A stretch of 40,532 bases of DNA. Source: an uncultured Acidimicrobiaceae bacterium (GTDB lineage: Bacteria; Actinomycetota; Acidimicrobiia; Acidimicrobiales; Ilumatobacteraceae). The notes under the pieces are model-generated. The model was not told the origin of the DNA, searched no databases, and saw only the letters and a list, made by a program, of their open reading frames with translations. The position numbers were made by a program, and so were the translations under genes. The stretch covers positions 1-40,532 of the forward strand of contig CALACK010000197.1 in the NCBI GenBank assembly GCA_937890395.1, in the 5' to 3' direction. This document shows, one piece after another, positions 1 to 8,376 of this stretch (its first letter is position 1; the number at the start of each line of letters is the position of its first letter).

Positions 1-37
1 GGTCTATTTGGTCTAGCTCTACATCAAATAATTGCAT
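1..37 (-). CDS. Possible 5' end of a truncated gene at the left edge
   Basis: An ATG on the minus strand at 37-35 opens a frame, MQLFDVELDQID, that stays open to the window edge. A weak purine-rich stretch precedes it. Only about 12 codons are visible, so the product cannot be named. It would lie downstream of the inositol-type operon in the same direction and could be its next gene. Positions 38-103 between the two show nothing else. Chance is a real alternative. Confidence 0.2.
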   Translation of the reverse strand, partial: MQLFDVELDQID

Positions 38-103
38 TCCAAGACTCTAGAACGACATCACTCACTTAGCATCATGCAGGCGTTGAAGCTTACATTCCGT
101 ATT

Positions 104-1045
104 TTAATTATTGGGGATTTTTGAGAGAACTGTTAGCGCATAATGGGCGGCATCAATTGTTCCCTGTTCAAAGGTGTCATAGGGGTCTTCGTTTTCAATG
201 CTTAGTACGTCGTCATAACCAATATCTTTAAGCGCGTTGAAAAATGGAGTCCAAAACTCGTCACCGTGCCCTTTGCCAACTGTTCGAAAGTTCCATGAGC
301 GTTCTGCTGGATTTGCAAATGTTCGGCTATCCAGTGTGCCCGCGATACCAAGTTGCTGATGGTTGAATTCAAGATCCTTGAGGTGAACATGATGGACTGC
401 ATCACCAAGCGCACGAATCATTGCAATTGGGTCCATGTGTTGCCAAAACAGGTGGCTTGGGTCAACATTCGCGCCGATTATCTGACCAATATGCTGTCTG
501 ATTTTAAGCAGTGTTGGTGTGTTGTAGACAAGGTGCATTGGATGAAGTTCAAAGGCAATTTTTTCGATGCCGTGATCGCTACCGAAGGCGGCTAGCTCTG
601 TCCATAGATCAAGTGTTTGTGACCACTGGCGGTTGAGTAAGTCAACGCCGTCAGATGGCCATGGGAAAAATATCCAATTAATCGTTGACGAATTTGGGCC
701 GTCTCCGGGGCACCCCGACATCGTAACTATTTTCTTGACGTCTAAAAGTTGAGCAAGTTGCATTGCTCCCTTGATGATCTCGACGTGTTCGTTACCTTTG
801 ATTGGATGCATCGGCCACGCTGAGCAATTCAGCGCGCCAATCCGAAGACCGCGATTGTTTAGTTCGCTGATAAGAGTTTCACGAGCTTTTTTGTTGCTCA
901 ACAGTTCTGAAAGATTCATGTGCGGTGCGCTTGACTGACCGCCGACAGCAAGTTCGACGGCGGTGGCGCCTGCTTTAGCTATTACGTCAAGAGCATCTGT
1001 ACGAGTGAGGTTCTGAACCGAGTCTGTATATACGCATAATTCCAT
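104..1045 (-). CDS. Sugar phosphate isomerase/epimerase (xylose isomerase-like TIM barrel)
   Basis: This 313-residue cytoplasmic protein has the look of the AP-endonuclease-2/xylose-isomerase-like TIM-barrel family, which includes IolE, IolH and IolI of inositol catabolism. Visible landmarks are an N-terminal strand followed by GATAVELAVGG, a central FELHPMH with candidate metal ligands, NVDPSHLFW, and a late SIENEDP carrying the usual C-terminal Glu ligand. Length fits the family. It is the last complete gene of a minus-strand run iolD-iolB-Gfo/Idh-this gene, 27 bp after its neighbour, so it is probably co-transcribed. The company suggests an isomerase or dehydratase acting on inosose or a related keto-sugar. 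The exact reaction cannot be fixed from sequence. The ATG is preceded only by a loose purine stretch. Confidence 0.8.
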   Translation of the reverse strand: MELCVYTDSVQNLTRTDALDVIAKAGATAVELAVGGQSSAPHMNLSELLSNKKARETLISELNNRGLRIGALNCSAWPMHPIKGNEHVEIIKGAMQLAQLLDVKKIVTMSGCPGDGPNSSTINWIFFPWPSDGVDLLNRQWSQTLDLWTELAAFGSDHGIEKIAFELHPMHLVYNTPTLLKIRQHIGQIIGANVDPSHLFWQHMDPIAMIRALGDAVHHVHLKDLEFNHQQLGIAGTLDSRTFANPAERSWNFRTVGKGHGDEFWTPFFNALKDIGYDDVLSIENEDPYDTFEQGTIDAAHYALTVLSKIPNN

Positions 1046-1072
1046 GAGGTATTTTTCTCTTTCTGTTTTGCT

Positions 1073-2242
1073 CTAATTTAAACCGAAAAGATTATGTTTT
1101 CTAACTGGTGAATCTTTCGAACTACTTGTGAAGTCCAAATCTTTAATTCCACTGACGCCTTTAATGTGAAGCGGATTTGAATTATCAAGAGGCACAGATA
1201 TTGATTGACCAGTAGCGGCCGATGCGTAGCTAGCTAAAGTCATTTCAAGTACCTCTAATCCGATTTCGCCGGTAGCTGCAGAATTTCTTGTCTGTCCAAT
1301 AGCGTCTGCAATATCAGTTAAGGCGGCGGCGATCGACCAGCGGATTTTGTCGTGGATAGATTCGCTATTGGGTTCAAAATACACAGGTTCGATTCTTGTA
1401 TCGGAGCCAACTGTTATAACCATATTGTCAAAAGCAGACCATGGGCAAGTTCCTAAATTTTCGTAGTTGATGCGAAGTCGACCTTTGCTACCGACTATGT
1501 CGATACCGCCGTGCCCATATCCCCAGCCGATATTTACGAGTGCTGCGCTGTCGCCAGATTCAAGTCGACAAAGTGCAAGGCTTTCGACGCCGTCTCCTTG
1601 CGTATGGCTTGTTACGTGCGCTGAGACACGTTGGGTCGGTGATCCAAGAAAATGATTTGCAAGGTAGACGCCATGGATCATGTCCATCAACACGCCACCA
1701 CCAGAAGATGCGTAGTCGTGACGCCATTTCGGTTTAAAACCGCTCGCGCCCATTGAATCTACAACACCTAAAAAATTTACTGTGACGACGCGTACATCAC
1801 CGAGTTCGCCTGAATCAAGAATGCGCTTTGCCGCAACTACCTCAGGAAAAAACAAATAATTGTGAATTACGGCTAACTTCACACCCGCTTGTTTCGCTGC
1901 ATGAATTGCCGCCTTCGCATCAGCGGGTACGGCAGCGAGTGGTTTTTCGCAAACAATATGGTGCCCGGCTTTGGCCGCTGCCTCAATAAGTTCTCGGTGT
2001 AAGTGTTGCGGAGTGCAGATATCAATTAAGTCAACATCGGATCTTTGGATTAGCTCAAGCGGATCTGAATATCCATCTCGGGTGGTAAGTTTTGCTTTAG
2101 TTAATCCCAGTTCAAGTTGTGTTTCGAATGGGTCGGCAACTGCCACTATTTCAAATCGTTCAGGAGTTTCTAAATAAGCGGGAATATGCCCGTTCAATGC
2201 GATGTTTCCGCAACCAATCAATCCGACGCGAAGTTTATGCAT
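1073..2242 (-). CDS. Gfo/Idh/MocA family NAD(P)-dependent oxidoreductase
   Basis: An N-terminal Rossmann fold starts at once with LRVGLIGCGNIA (the GxGxxA/G nucleotide loop), followed by VAVADP and the family hallmark EKPLA in HHIVCEKPLA. The C-terminal half is the alpha/beta substrate domain. About 389 residues is usual. I chose the ATG at 2242 because AGGTGA sits 5 nt before it; a GTG three codons upstream at 2251 is also in frame. The gene overlaps the end of iolB by 8 bp. Gfo/Idh enzymes oxidise sugars and inositols, so in this operon a myo- or scyllo-inositol or inosose substrate is likely. It could be the IolG-type step, but I cannot separate inositol from other sugar specificities by eye. 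Confidence 0.85.
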   Translation of the reverse strand: MHKLRVGLIGCGNIALNGHIPAYLETPERFEIVAVADPFETQLELGLTKAKLTTRDGYSDPLELIQRSDVDLIDICTPQHLHRELIEAAAKAGHHIVCEKPLAAVPADAKAAIHAAKQAGVKLAVIHNYLFFPEVVAAKRILDSGELGDVRVVTVNFLGVVDSMGASGFKPKWRHDYASSGGGVLMDMIHGVYLANHFLGSPTQRVSAHVTSHTQGDGVESLALCRLESGDSAALVNIGWGYGHGGIDIVGSKGRLRINYENLGTCPWSAFDNMVITVGSDTRIEPVYFEPNSESIHDKIRWSIAAALTDIADAIGQTRNSAATGEIGLEVLEMTLASYASAATGQSISVPLDNSNPLHIKGVSGIKDLDFTSSSKDSPVRKHNLFGLN

Positions 2243-3092
2243 AAATGTCACCTATTTCTAACGGTAGATTCATTTGATTTTTTGACCAATCGTCTTCGAT
2301 CCAAGTATGTGCAACATCGAAGCACGGCTTGACAGCCCGATCATCATTTGTTGGGTGACCCGCCAAATAATTAAGTAGCCACATGTTGTGACCTGGTGAA
2401 GCAGTTGCCAGGTGGTACCCCCAAGGAATCACCACTAGATCGCCATCTTGTACCATAAAGTGCTCGTCTGAGTTTTCGCTTTCATGTGCATCTAACTTAT
2501 AGTTTCGGTGAAAACCAAAACCATCACTTCTGTCGAAGCGGAAATAATAAGTTTCCTCTAAATATGGGGATCCGTTAGTGCCATCGTGGCAATGGGGCGG
2601 CCATCCTGACCATGCACCTCGAGGCACGTATGCTTCGTAGAGAATTAAGCGTTCGGCTGGCAGTGGGTGGGCGAGTAGATGGTTTACTTGCCGTCTGGCG
2701 GCACCGCCTCCTCGTACTTCAACTCGCATTTCGTTTGGCTCAAAAACACGAATTGGATACCGACCTTCTGCCTGTGCTCCACCAATCGTGAATTCGAAAC
2801 TACTTTCAGCAGTAATAGAAATTAGATGACCTGGCGGAACATAAACTACCTGTGGTGATTGTTTGAAAACATCTGCACGTTGTAGGTGAATCTTTTTTTC
2901 AGCCACCTCAACGAAGCCAGAACCTGAAAGTGGAACAATCGCAACTTCGCGATCTCTTGAGTTGTGCTCAAAACTTTTAGATTTTTCGAGTTTTATGACA
3001 TTGAAGTCAAGATATGTCCATCCAATTGATTTAGGTGTTACATCAAATTGCGTACCGTCATCGTTTTTCTTTGGTCTGTGTAGATTGCTCAC
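2235..3092 (-). CDS. iolB: 5-deoxy-glucuronate isomerase
   Basis: IolB converts 5-deoxy-D-glucuronate to 2-deoxy-5-keto-D-gluconate, the step after ring opening by IolD in myo-inositol catabolism. The 285-residue double-cupin protein shows PPHCHDG (metal-binding His) around residue 168, EETYYFRF after it, and VVIPWGYH plus MWLLNYLAG in the second barrel, all typical of IolB. The start is GTG inside a 4-bp overlap (GTGA) with the stop of iolD, which implies translational coupling. Length is slightly above the roughly 265-275 residues of well-known members. Confidence 0.93.
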   Translation of the reverse strand: MSNLHRPKKNDDGTQFDVTPKSIGWTYLDFNVIKLEKSKSFEHNSRDREVAIVPLSGSGFVEVAEKKIHLQRADVFKQSPQVVYVPPGHLISITAESSFEFTIGGAQAEGRYPIRVFEPNEMRVEVRGGGAARRQVNHLLAHPLPAERLILYEAYVPRGAWSGWPPHCHDGTNGSPYLEETYYFRFDRSDGFGFHRNYKLDAHESENSDEHFMVQDGDLVVIPWGYHLATASPGHNMWLLNYLAGHPTNDDRAVKPCFDVAHTWIEDDWSKNQMNLPLEIGDIYA

Positions 3093-4975
3093 GACTGAAA
3101 TGGTGCACCAGGCACCATTAAATAACGTTGCGCTGATTTTTCTTTCTCGTAGATTTCGCGCGCGGCATTAACGTCTTGATTCTCTGATGTGTGTGCAGTT
3201 GCCATATCCCACCAACAACTCGCATAACCCGGAACTCTTTCATCCCAGTCAGTGTTTACGACGATGCAAGTGGTCTTTGTTGACGCGCGCGCCGCAACAA
3301 GTGCTTTTTTGAAATCAGAGAGACTGTCGGCTTTAATAGATGCCGCACCTAATCCTTCGCAGATTTTGACGAAGTCAACCGGCAATACGTCGCCGTCGTA
3401 CGCACCAGAATTGCTTCGATATCGATAATGGCAACCAAAACCTAGGCTTCCAACATTCTCAGACACTCTTCCGACACTTGAGAATCCATTGTTGTTGACG
3501 ACAACAATAATTAATTTTATGTTCTCTTGGATGGCAGTCGTAATCTCAGTATTCATCATCATGAACGAGCCATCTCCGACCATCACGTAGACCTCACGAT
3601 CTGGAGCGGCCATTTTTGCACCGAGGCCACCTGCAATTTCGTAGCCCATAACGCTGTACCCATATTCGACTTGGTAACTCAACGAATCTTTACAGCGCCA
3701 CAACTTCAATAAGTCTCCTGGCAAACTTCCGGCTGATGTCACAACAACATCTCTTGGTTCTGCCGATGCCTGAACTGCGCCGATGACCTCACCCTGGCTT
3801 ATGGGTGTCATCGCCGCACTGTAGACGCGCTCAACTTCGTCGTTCCATTTCTGGTTAAGTTGTTGGCAACGTTGACGATATGAATTATCAACTTGATAGT
3901 CGCCAACAGCAACCGCAAGTTCTTCAAGAGTTACTTTGGCATCACCCACTAGTGGAATTGCCGCGTGCTTATATGCATCCATTTCAAAAACATTGATATT
4001 TATAAAGCGGACATTCGGGTGTCTGAATGCAGTTTTCGACGATGTCGGAAAATCTGTAAAACGTGTGCCGATGCCGATTATTAAATCTGCTTCGGGCGCG
4101 ATGATGTTTGCCGCTTCTGTACCTGAAACACCTGCAGCGCCAAGACTTAAAGGGTGATCAAAAAGTAATGAACCTTTGCCTGCGTGAGTTTCTGCTACTG
4201 GAATTCCAGTTTGTTCAACGAACGCCATCAGTGCGTCTTCGGCTGCGCTATACCGAATACCACCACCGGCAATAATTAGTGGGGTCTTAGCGGCACGGAT
4301 CCATGCGACGGCACGCTCTATAGAAGTTGTGTCAGCACGGTTTCGCGGTATCGACCAGATTCGTTTGCGAAACATTTCTTCTGGGTAATCAAATGCATAA
4401 GTTTGAATATCTTGAGGTAATGCCAAAACTGCCGCACCAGTTTCAGCTGGTGATGTAAGAATTCGCATCACTTCGGGTAGTGATGTGATTGCTTGTTCCG
4501 GTCGTTGAATTCGATCCCAATATTTCGAGACAGGTTTGAAAGTATCATTTGATGACTGATCTTGAGTGAATGGAAACTCAAGTTGTTGCAAAACTGGACT
4601 CTGAACTCGCTCAGCAAAGTAATCTCCAGCCAAGCAAAGAACTGGAACACGATTTACGGTTGCTGTAGCTGCACCCGTAACCATATTCGTTGCCCCTGGC
4701 CCAATTGATGAAAGACAGGCCTGCGCTTTCATTCGACGATTCATCTTCGCGTAAGCCACAGCGCTATGGACCATTGCCTGTTCGTTACGAGAAAGGTAAT
4801 AGGGCATGTCAGAGCTGTACTGCTGCAATGCTTGGGCGACACCGCCAATGTTTCCGTGGCCAAAGATTCCCCAAGTTCCACCAAAAAATTCGTTTTGATG
4901 TCCATCGCGCTCGACATGCTGATTGATTAGGTACTTGATAATTGCTTGAGCAAGTGTCAGTCGTTGTGTTGCCAT
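3089..4975 (-). CDS. iolD: 3D-(3,5/4)-trihydroxycyclohexane-1,2-dione hydrolase
   Basis: IolD is a thiamine diphosphate (ThDP)-dependent enzyme that hydrolytically opens the inositol-derived cyclohexanedione ring to 5-deoxy-glucuronate. The 628-residue protein has the three-part acetolactate-synthase-like architecture: an N-terminal pyrimidine-binding domain, a central domain with ADLIIGIGTRF, and a C-terminal diphosphate domain whose motif runs from GDGS near residue 467 to VVVNNNG. The active-site Glu is probably the one before the NMVTGAA stretch region. It is the first gene of the operon and ends in a 4-bp overlap with iolB. The 163 bp between it and the divergent thiolase should hold both promoters; a GGGGG run lies 9 nt before the ATG as a weak ribosome site. 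Length and order are as expected for the family. Confidence 0.94.
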   Translation of the reverse strand: MATQRLTLAQAIIKYLINQHVERDGHQNEFFGGTWGIFGHGNIGGVAQALQQYSSDMPYYLSRNEQAMVHSAVAYAKMNRRMKAQACLSSIGPGATNMVTGAATATVNRVPVLCLAGDYFAERVQSPVLQQLEFPFTQDQSSNDTFKPVSKYWDRIQRPEQAITSLPEVMRILTSPAETGAAVLALPQDIQTYAFDYPEEMFRKRIWSIPRNRADTTSIERAVAWIRAAKTPLIIAGGGIRYSAAEDALMAFVEQTGIPVAETHAGKGSLLFDHPLSLGAAGVSGTEAANIIAPEADLIIGIGTRFTDFPTSSKTAFRHPNVRFININVFEMDAYKHAAIPLVGDAKVTLEELAVAVGDYQVDNSYRQRCQQLNQKWNDEVERVYSAAMTPISQGEVIGAVQASAEPRDVVVTSAGSLPGDLLKLWRCKDSLSYQVEYGYSVMGYEIAGGLGAKMAAPDREVYVMVGDGSFMMMNTEITTAIQENIKLIIVVVNNNGFSSVGRVSENVGSLGFGCHYRYRSNSGAYDGDVLPVDFVKICEGLGAASIKADSLSDFKKALVAARASTKTTCIVVNTDWDERVPGYASCWWDMATAHTSENQDVNAAREIYEKEKSAQRYLMVPGAPFQS

Positions 4976-5138
4976 GATTAGCTACCCCCATTGTTTCGCC
5001 TAGATGAGAATAGCGATTTGGAGCGGATTTCAGAAATTTCGGCTTCGTTTACAACCAGGAAAACCGCTAGGGTTTTGCAACGATAATTATCGCGAAAAGC
5101 CACGCTTAACGAATAGTCATACTCAACAAGGAGAAGCC

Positions 5139-6338
5139 ATGACCGAAGCAGTAATAGTTGCAACAGCACGAAGCCCTATCGGACGTGCCAACAAAGGCAC
5201 ATTGACCGAACTTCGACCTGACGATATGTCAGCGCAAATTATTCGCGCGTTAATGGCAAAAGTCCCTCAACTCAAAGCTGACGATGTTGAAGATTTGATG
5301 ATGGGTTGTGGCCAACCAGCGGGCGAGGCAGGTTTCAATATTGCGCGCGTTGTTGCAGTGCTGGCCGGTCTTGACAATGTTCCTGGTGTGACTGTCAATC
5401 GTTATTGCTCGTCAAGTTTGCAGACAATTCGCATGGCAGCCCATGCAATTAAGGCTGGCGAGGGTGATTGCTTTATTGCTGCCGGTGTTGAAACTGTGAG
5501 TCGATATGCATCGGGCGCAAGCGACATTGCACCTAATGCAATTTTCAAGCCATCAGGTGAGCGCACCAAGACACGCGCTGCCGGAGGCCAAGGCTTATGG
5601 TCGGCTGCAACAGGTCTTGCTGACATGTATATCGCAATGGGACAAACCGCAGAAAATGTCCGCGAGCTGGAAGGCGTGACACGTCTTGAAATGGATGCAT
5701 TCGGCGCACGTAGTCAGCAACGCGCTGTTGCCAACCAAGAAAACGGTTTCTTTGATCGCGAAATTTCGCCACTCACATTGCCGAACGGCACTGTTATCTC
5801 AAAGGATGACGGACCTCGTGCTGGTACAACTGCAGAAGGACTCGCCGGCTTGAAGCCAGTGTTTCGCCCAGACGGAGAAATCACTGCTGGTAATGCTTGC
5901 CCATTAAATGATGGTGCGGCAGCAGTTGTTGTTATGAGCGATACCAAAGCCAAGCAACTGGGCATCAAGCCGTTGGCGCGAATCGTTTCATCTGGAGTTT
6001 CTGGATTGAATCCTGAAATCATGGGACTTGGGCCAATCGAAGCCTGTCGTCAAGCGCTTAAGCGTGCAGGAATGACAATTGACCAAATTGATCTCGTTGA
6101 AATTAACGAAGCGTTCGCCGCACAGGTGATCCCATCAGCAAAACATTTGGGTATCCCAATGGAAAAATTAAACATTCATGGTGGAGCAATTGCACTCGGG
6201 CACCCATTCGGAATGACTGGTGCTCGAATTATGACAACTTTGATTAACGGCTTGCAACACACAGACAAACGATTCGGTCTCGAATCAATGTGCGTTGGCG
6301 GCGGTCAAGGTATGGCAATGATTATTGAGCGGCTTTAA
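5139..6338 (+). CDS. Thiolase family acetyl-CoA acyltransferase
   Basis: This 399-residue cytoplasmic enzyme joins or cleaves acyl-CoA and acetyl-CoA. The nucleophilic Cys is Cys90 in NRYCSSSLQTIRM. The second catalytic set is visible as EINEAFAAQV, His355 in GGAIALGHPFGMTGAR and Cys385 in MCVGGGQGMA, so it should be active. The frame is open 135 bp further upstream, but the ATG at 5139 has a strong AAGGAGA 4 nt away and matches the family N-terminus (MTEAVIVATARSPIG). The upstream region carries the divergent iolD promoter. The sequence resembles FadA/FadI-type beta-oxidation thiolases as much as biosynthetic ones, so the direction is not decided. Confidence 0.95.
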   Translation: MTEAVIVATARSPIGRANKGTLTELRPDDMSAQIIRALMAKVPQLKADDVEDLMMGCGQPAGEAGFNIARVVAVLAGLDNVPGVTVNRYCSSSLQTIRMAAHAIKAGEGDCFIAAGVETVSRYASGASDIAPNAIFKPSGERTKTRAAGGQGLWSAATGLADMYIAMGQTAENVRELEGVTRLEMDAFGARSQQRAVANQENGFFDREISPLTLPNGTVISKDDGPRAGTTAEGLAGLKPVFRPDGEITAGNACPLNDGAAAVVVMSDTKAKQLGIKPLARIVSSGVSGLNPEIMGLGPIEACRQALKRAGMTIDQIDLVEINEAFAAQVIPSAKHLGIPMEKLNIHGGAIALGHPFGMTGARIMTTLINGLQHTDKRFGLESMCVGGGQGMAMIIERL

Positions 6339-6366
6339 CTAGCAAGCATTAATTAATGCACTAGTT
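6338..6366. terminator. Candidate bidirectional terminator hairpin
   Basis: Between two convergent genes, the arms AACTAG (6338-6343) and CTAGTT (6361-6366) enclose a perfect 14-bp palindrome GCATTAATTAATGC (6346-6359). A second overlapping inverted repeat, TGCACTA-gt-TAGTGCA, spans 6357-6372. The structure sits exactly at the two stop codons, which suits a shared terminator. There is no T-tract on either strand, so a classic intrinsic terminator is not shown. Confidence 0.4.
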
Positions 6367-7528
6367 AGTGCACAAGATCGCGTAAGTTTTTTGCATGCAA
6401 CAGTGCGGCGATCGCTGCAATAGCGCCGATTCCAATACCGACCGACATGAAAGTCGTGAGTGCACCATATTTACCGTAGATACTTGGCGCGATGAAGGCT
6501 GCCAACATTTGTCCGAATACATTCACCGACCCAGAAAGTCCTTGGGCGGCTGATGCTCTACCGAGTGGTGCAGCCCTGGCGATTGCTGCCATTCCTGCCG
6601 GCGCAATTGCTGATTGAACAATTCCTTCAATTAATCCAAGACACAGTATTAACCAGGGTGACTTGAAGAAGCCATAACTCATGGTCATCAAACTCACTGG
6701 GATTACAAGCCATAGTGCGACTGCAACTGGTGAGCGTTTGTCAATTAGTTTTCCAGCGCGTGAAGACAGCAAGATAAACGGCAAGCCATAAACGGCAAAA
6801 GTTAAACCAGTCATCGCATTGTTGCCACCGAGGTCATCCAAGAATCGATCCCAAAGCGCGTCAAACATTCCGGTCGGAAACGTCACAGCCAGCGTCAGCA
6901 GTAATGCCACGCGAATTTCTGGCAGACGAAGTAAATCGAGACTTGACTTTTCTGATTCAGAAGTTTTTACTAATTCAGGAAACCTCCGTGGCACTATCAC
7001 AACTAATGCGAACACTGCCATTGCGCCAAATACGAGAAACGTCGTATCAAGCCCAAAAGGGTCGATTAACAATGATCCAATAAGCGGCCCCGTTACAAAG
7101 CCAGCAATTTCTGTGCCAGCGACCGCTCCAAGTCTTTCTGCGCTGCGGGTGCGGTCAAGGTTGGCGGCGAGTGCGCGCACTGCTGGAAACGTGCAACCTA
7201 GCGATGCGCCAACAATGGCACGACCAACGATAAACCAACTAAGTGAGTCACCAAATACAAATACGACAGACCCAATGCCCGCAAGTGCGAGACCTACTTG
7301 AATTAATTTTCGACCATGACCACGATCGGCGAGCGGAGCAACGAATAATTGAACGACTAAACCCAAAGCGAAACCAGTGCCGGCAATTAATCCGAGTGCC
7401 GAATCGGCGTAGCCATATTTTTCTTGCAACTCAGACATTGACGCGAATACCACACTGTTGGCTGCCGCTGTTGAAAATGTGCAAAACAACAGCAGAAAAA
7501 GATCGGCATTGATTTGTTTTTTATTCAT
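6365..7528 (-). CDS. MFS transporter, 12-TM
   Basis: A 387-residue integral membrane protein with about twelve hydrophobic segments, in two six-helix halves separated by the charged linker around RRFPELVKTSESEKSS. Loop 2-3 carries the MFS motif A-like APLADRGHGRK. MFS carriers are driven by proton or ion gradients; drug:H+ antiporters of this size are common, but the substrate cannot be inferred. The gene stands alone, with its 3' end facing the thiolase and a hydrolase 31 bp behind its start. No clear ribosome site or leaderless -10 is visible at the ATG. Confidence 0.88.
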   Translation of the reverse strand: MNKKQINADLFLLLFCTFSTAAANSVVFASMSELQEKYGYADSALGLIAGTGFALGLVVQLFVAPLADRGHGRKLIQVGLALAGIGSVVFVFGDSLSWFIVGRAIVGASLGCTFPAVRALAANLDRTRSAERLGAVAGTEIAGFVTGPLIGSLLIDPFGLDTTFLVFGAMAVFALVVIVPRRFPELVKTSESEKSSLDLLRLPEIRVALLLTLAVTFPTGMFDALWDRFLDDLGGNNAMTGLTFAVYGLPFILLSSRAGKLIDKRSPVAVALWLVIPVSLMTMSYGFFKSPWLILCLGLIEGIVQSAIAPAGMAAIARAAPLGRASAAQGLSGSVNVFGQMLAAFIAPSIYGKYGALTTFMSVGIGIGAIAAIAALLHAKNLRDLVH

Positions 7529-7559
7529 GTTGGTTGCTCGTCAAACTTGTTCTGGTCAA

Positions 7560-8372
7560 TTAGTTGCCTAACTCATCTAATAATGCATCAAAAAATTGTG
7601 GCCAATAATGCAGTGCCCAATTATCAAATTCAGTTCTACAAAGTGCGATGCACGAAATATTTGCCACAGGATCGTGCCAGATAAAACTTCCGGTGCCGCC
7701 AAAGTGCCCAAACGTTGAAGCACTATTTCGTGTGCCCATCCAATGAGGATGTTTCGCCCCATGTATTTCAGGACCATATCCCCAGTTGCACGGACTAAAC
7801 CGACCTACACCAGGCACAACTCCTTCTAGGTCGGCGAACTGAGTTGTTGTAGCTGCACGGGCAGTTGCCGATGAAACGAGTCGCGGATTGCGCAACTCGA
7901 GAGCAAACTCAACTAGATCATCAACACACGAAACAACATCTTTTGCGCCCGACCCATTTAGCGAACTTGAAGTCATGCCAAGTGGCGAGAACACGGCGTC
8001 ATTGAGGTATTCGCTGAAAGCGATTTGTGTGACATCTGTAAGATGCCCGGCGATCAAGTCATATCCAGAGTTCGAGTAAATACGTTTACGGGCAGGGCTT
8101 ACAATCGGTGCATCGCCGTCAAAACTGTATCCACCTGAGTGCGCCAGCAGGTGGGCAAGCGTGCAACCTTCTTGGCCGACTGCTGCATCAAGAGTCGTTG
8201 AACCCTCTTCGATTGCTATGTGTGCCGCCCATGCTGTTAGTAATTTTGATACTGAAGCAATACGAGATGTTTGCGATGTATCACCAAAGGTATGTGTTTG
8301 CCCTTGGCGGTCGATGATGCAAATCGAAGTGTTCGGCGCAGGCCACTCTTGCGCGAGTTCAAACGCCCGCAT
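7560..8372 (-). CDS. Serine hydrolase, class C beta-lactamase family
   Basis: This 270-residue protein has the penicillin-binding/beta-lactamase-like serine hydrolase signature: Ser40-V-S-Lys43 (SxxK, nucleophile and base), Tyr99-S-Asn101 (YxN) and a late HFGGTGSFIWHD that fits the third (HxG) motif. No signal peptide is visible, so it may be cytoplasmic, unlike true beta-lactamases. It is shorter than EstB/AmpC-type members (about 370-400). It starts 4 bp after the DAHP synthase stop and is probably translated from the same message. Members act as esterases, D-amino-acid peptidases or amidases, and I cannot pick one. Confidence 0.85.
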   Translation of the reverse strand: MRAFELAQEWPAPNTSICIIDRQGQTHTFGDTSQTSRIASVSKLLTAWAAHIAIEEGSTTLDAAVGQEGCTLAHLLAHSGGYSFDGDAPIVSPARKRIYSNSGYDLIAGHLTDVTQIAFSEYLNDAVFSPLGMTSSSLNGSGAKDVVSCVDDLVEFALELRNPRLVSSATARAATTTQFADLEGVVPGVGRFSPCNWGYGPEIHGAKHPHWMGTRNSASTFGHFGGTGSFIWHDPVANISCIALCRTEFDNWALHYWPQFFDALLDELGN

Positions 8373-8376
8373 TGGG

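Noticed and set aside
5004-5138. In-frame upstream extension of the thiolase gene
   Set aside because: The family N-terminus begins at ATG 5139, which has a strong AAGGAGA site. The extension has no thiolase similarity and covers the divergent promoter region.
6819-7301. Open frame of 160 codons antisense to the MFS gene
   Set aside because: Its Ser/Thr/Asn/Arg-rich translation is typical of the complement of a membrane-protein gene. No ribosome site or known motif is present.
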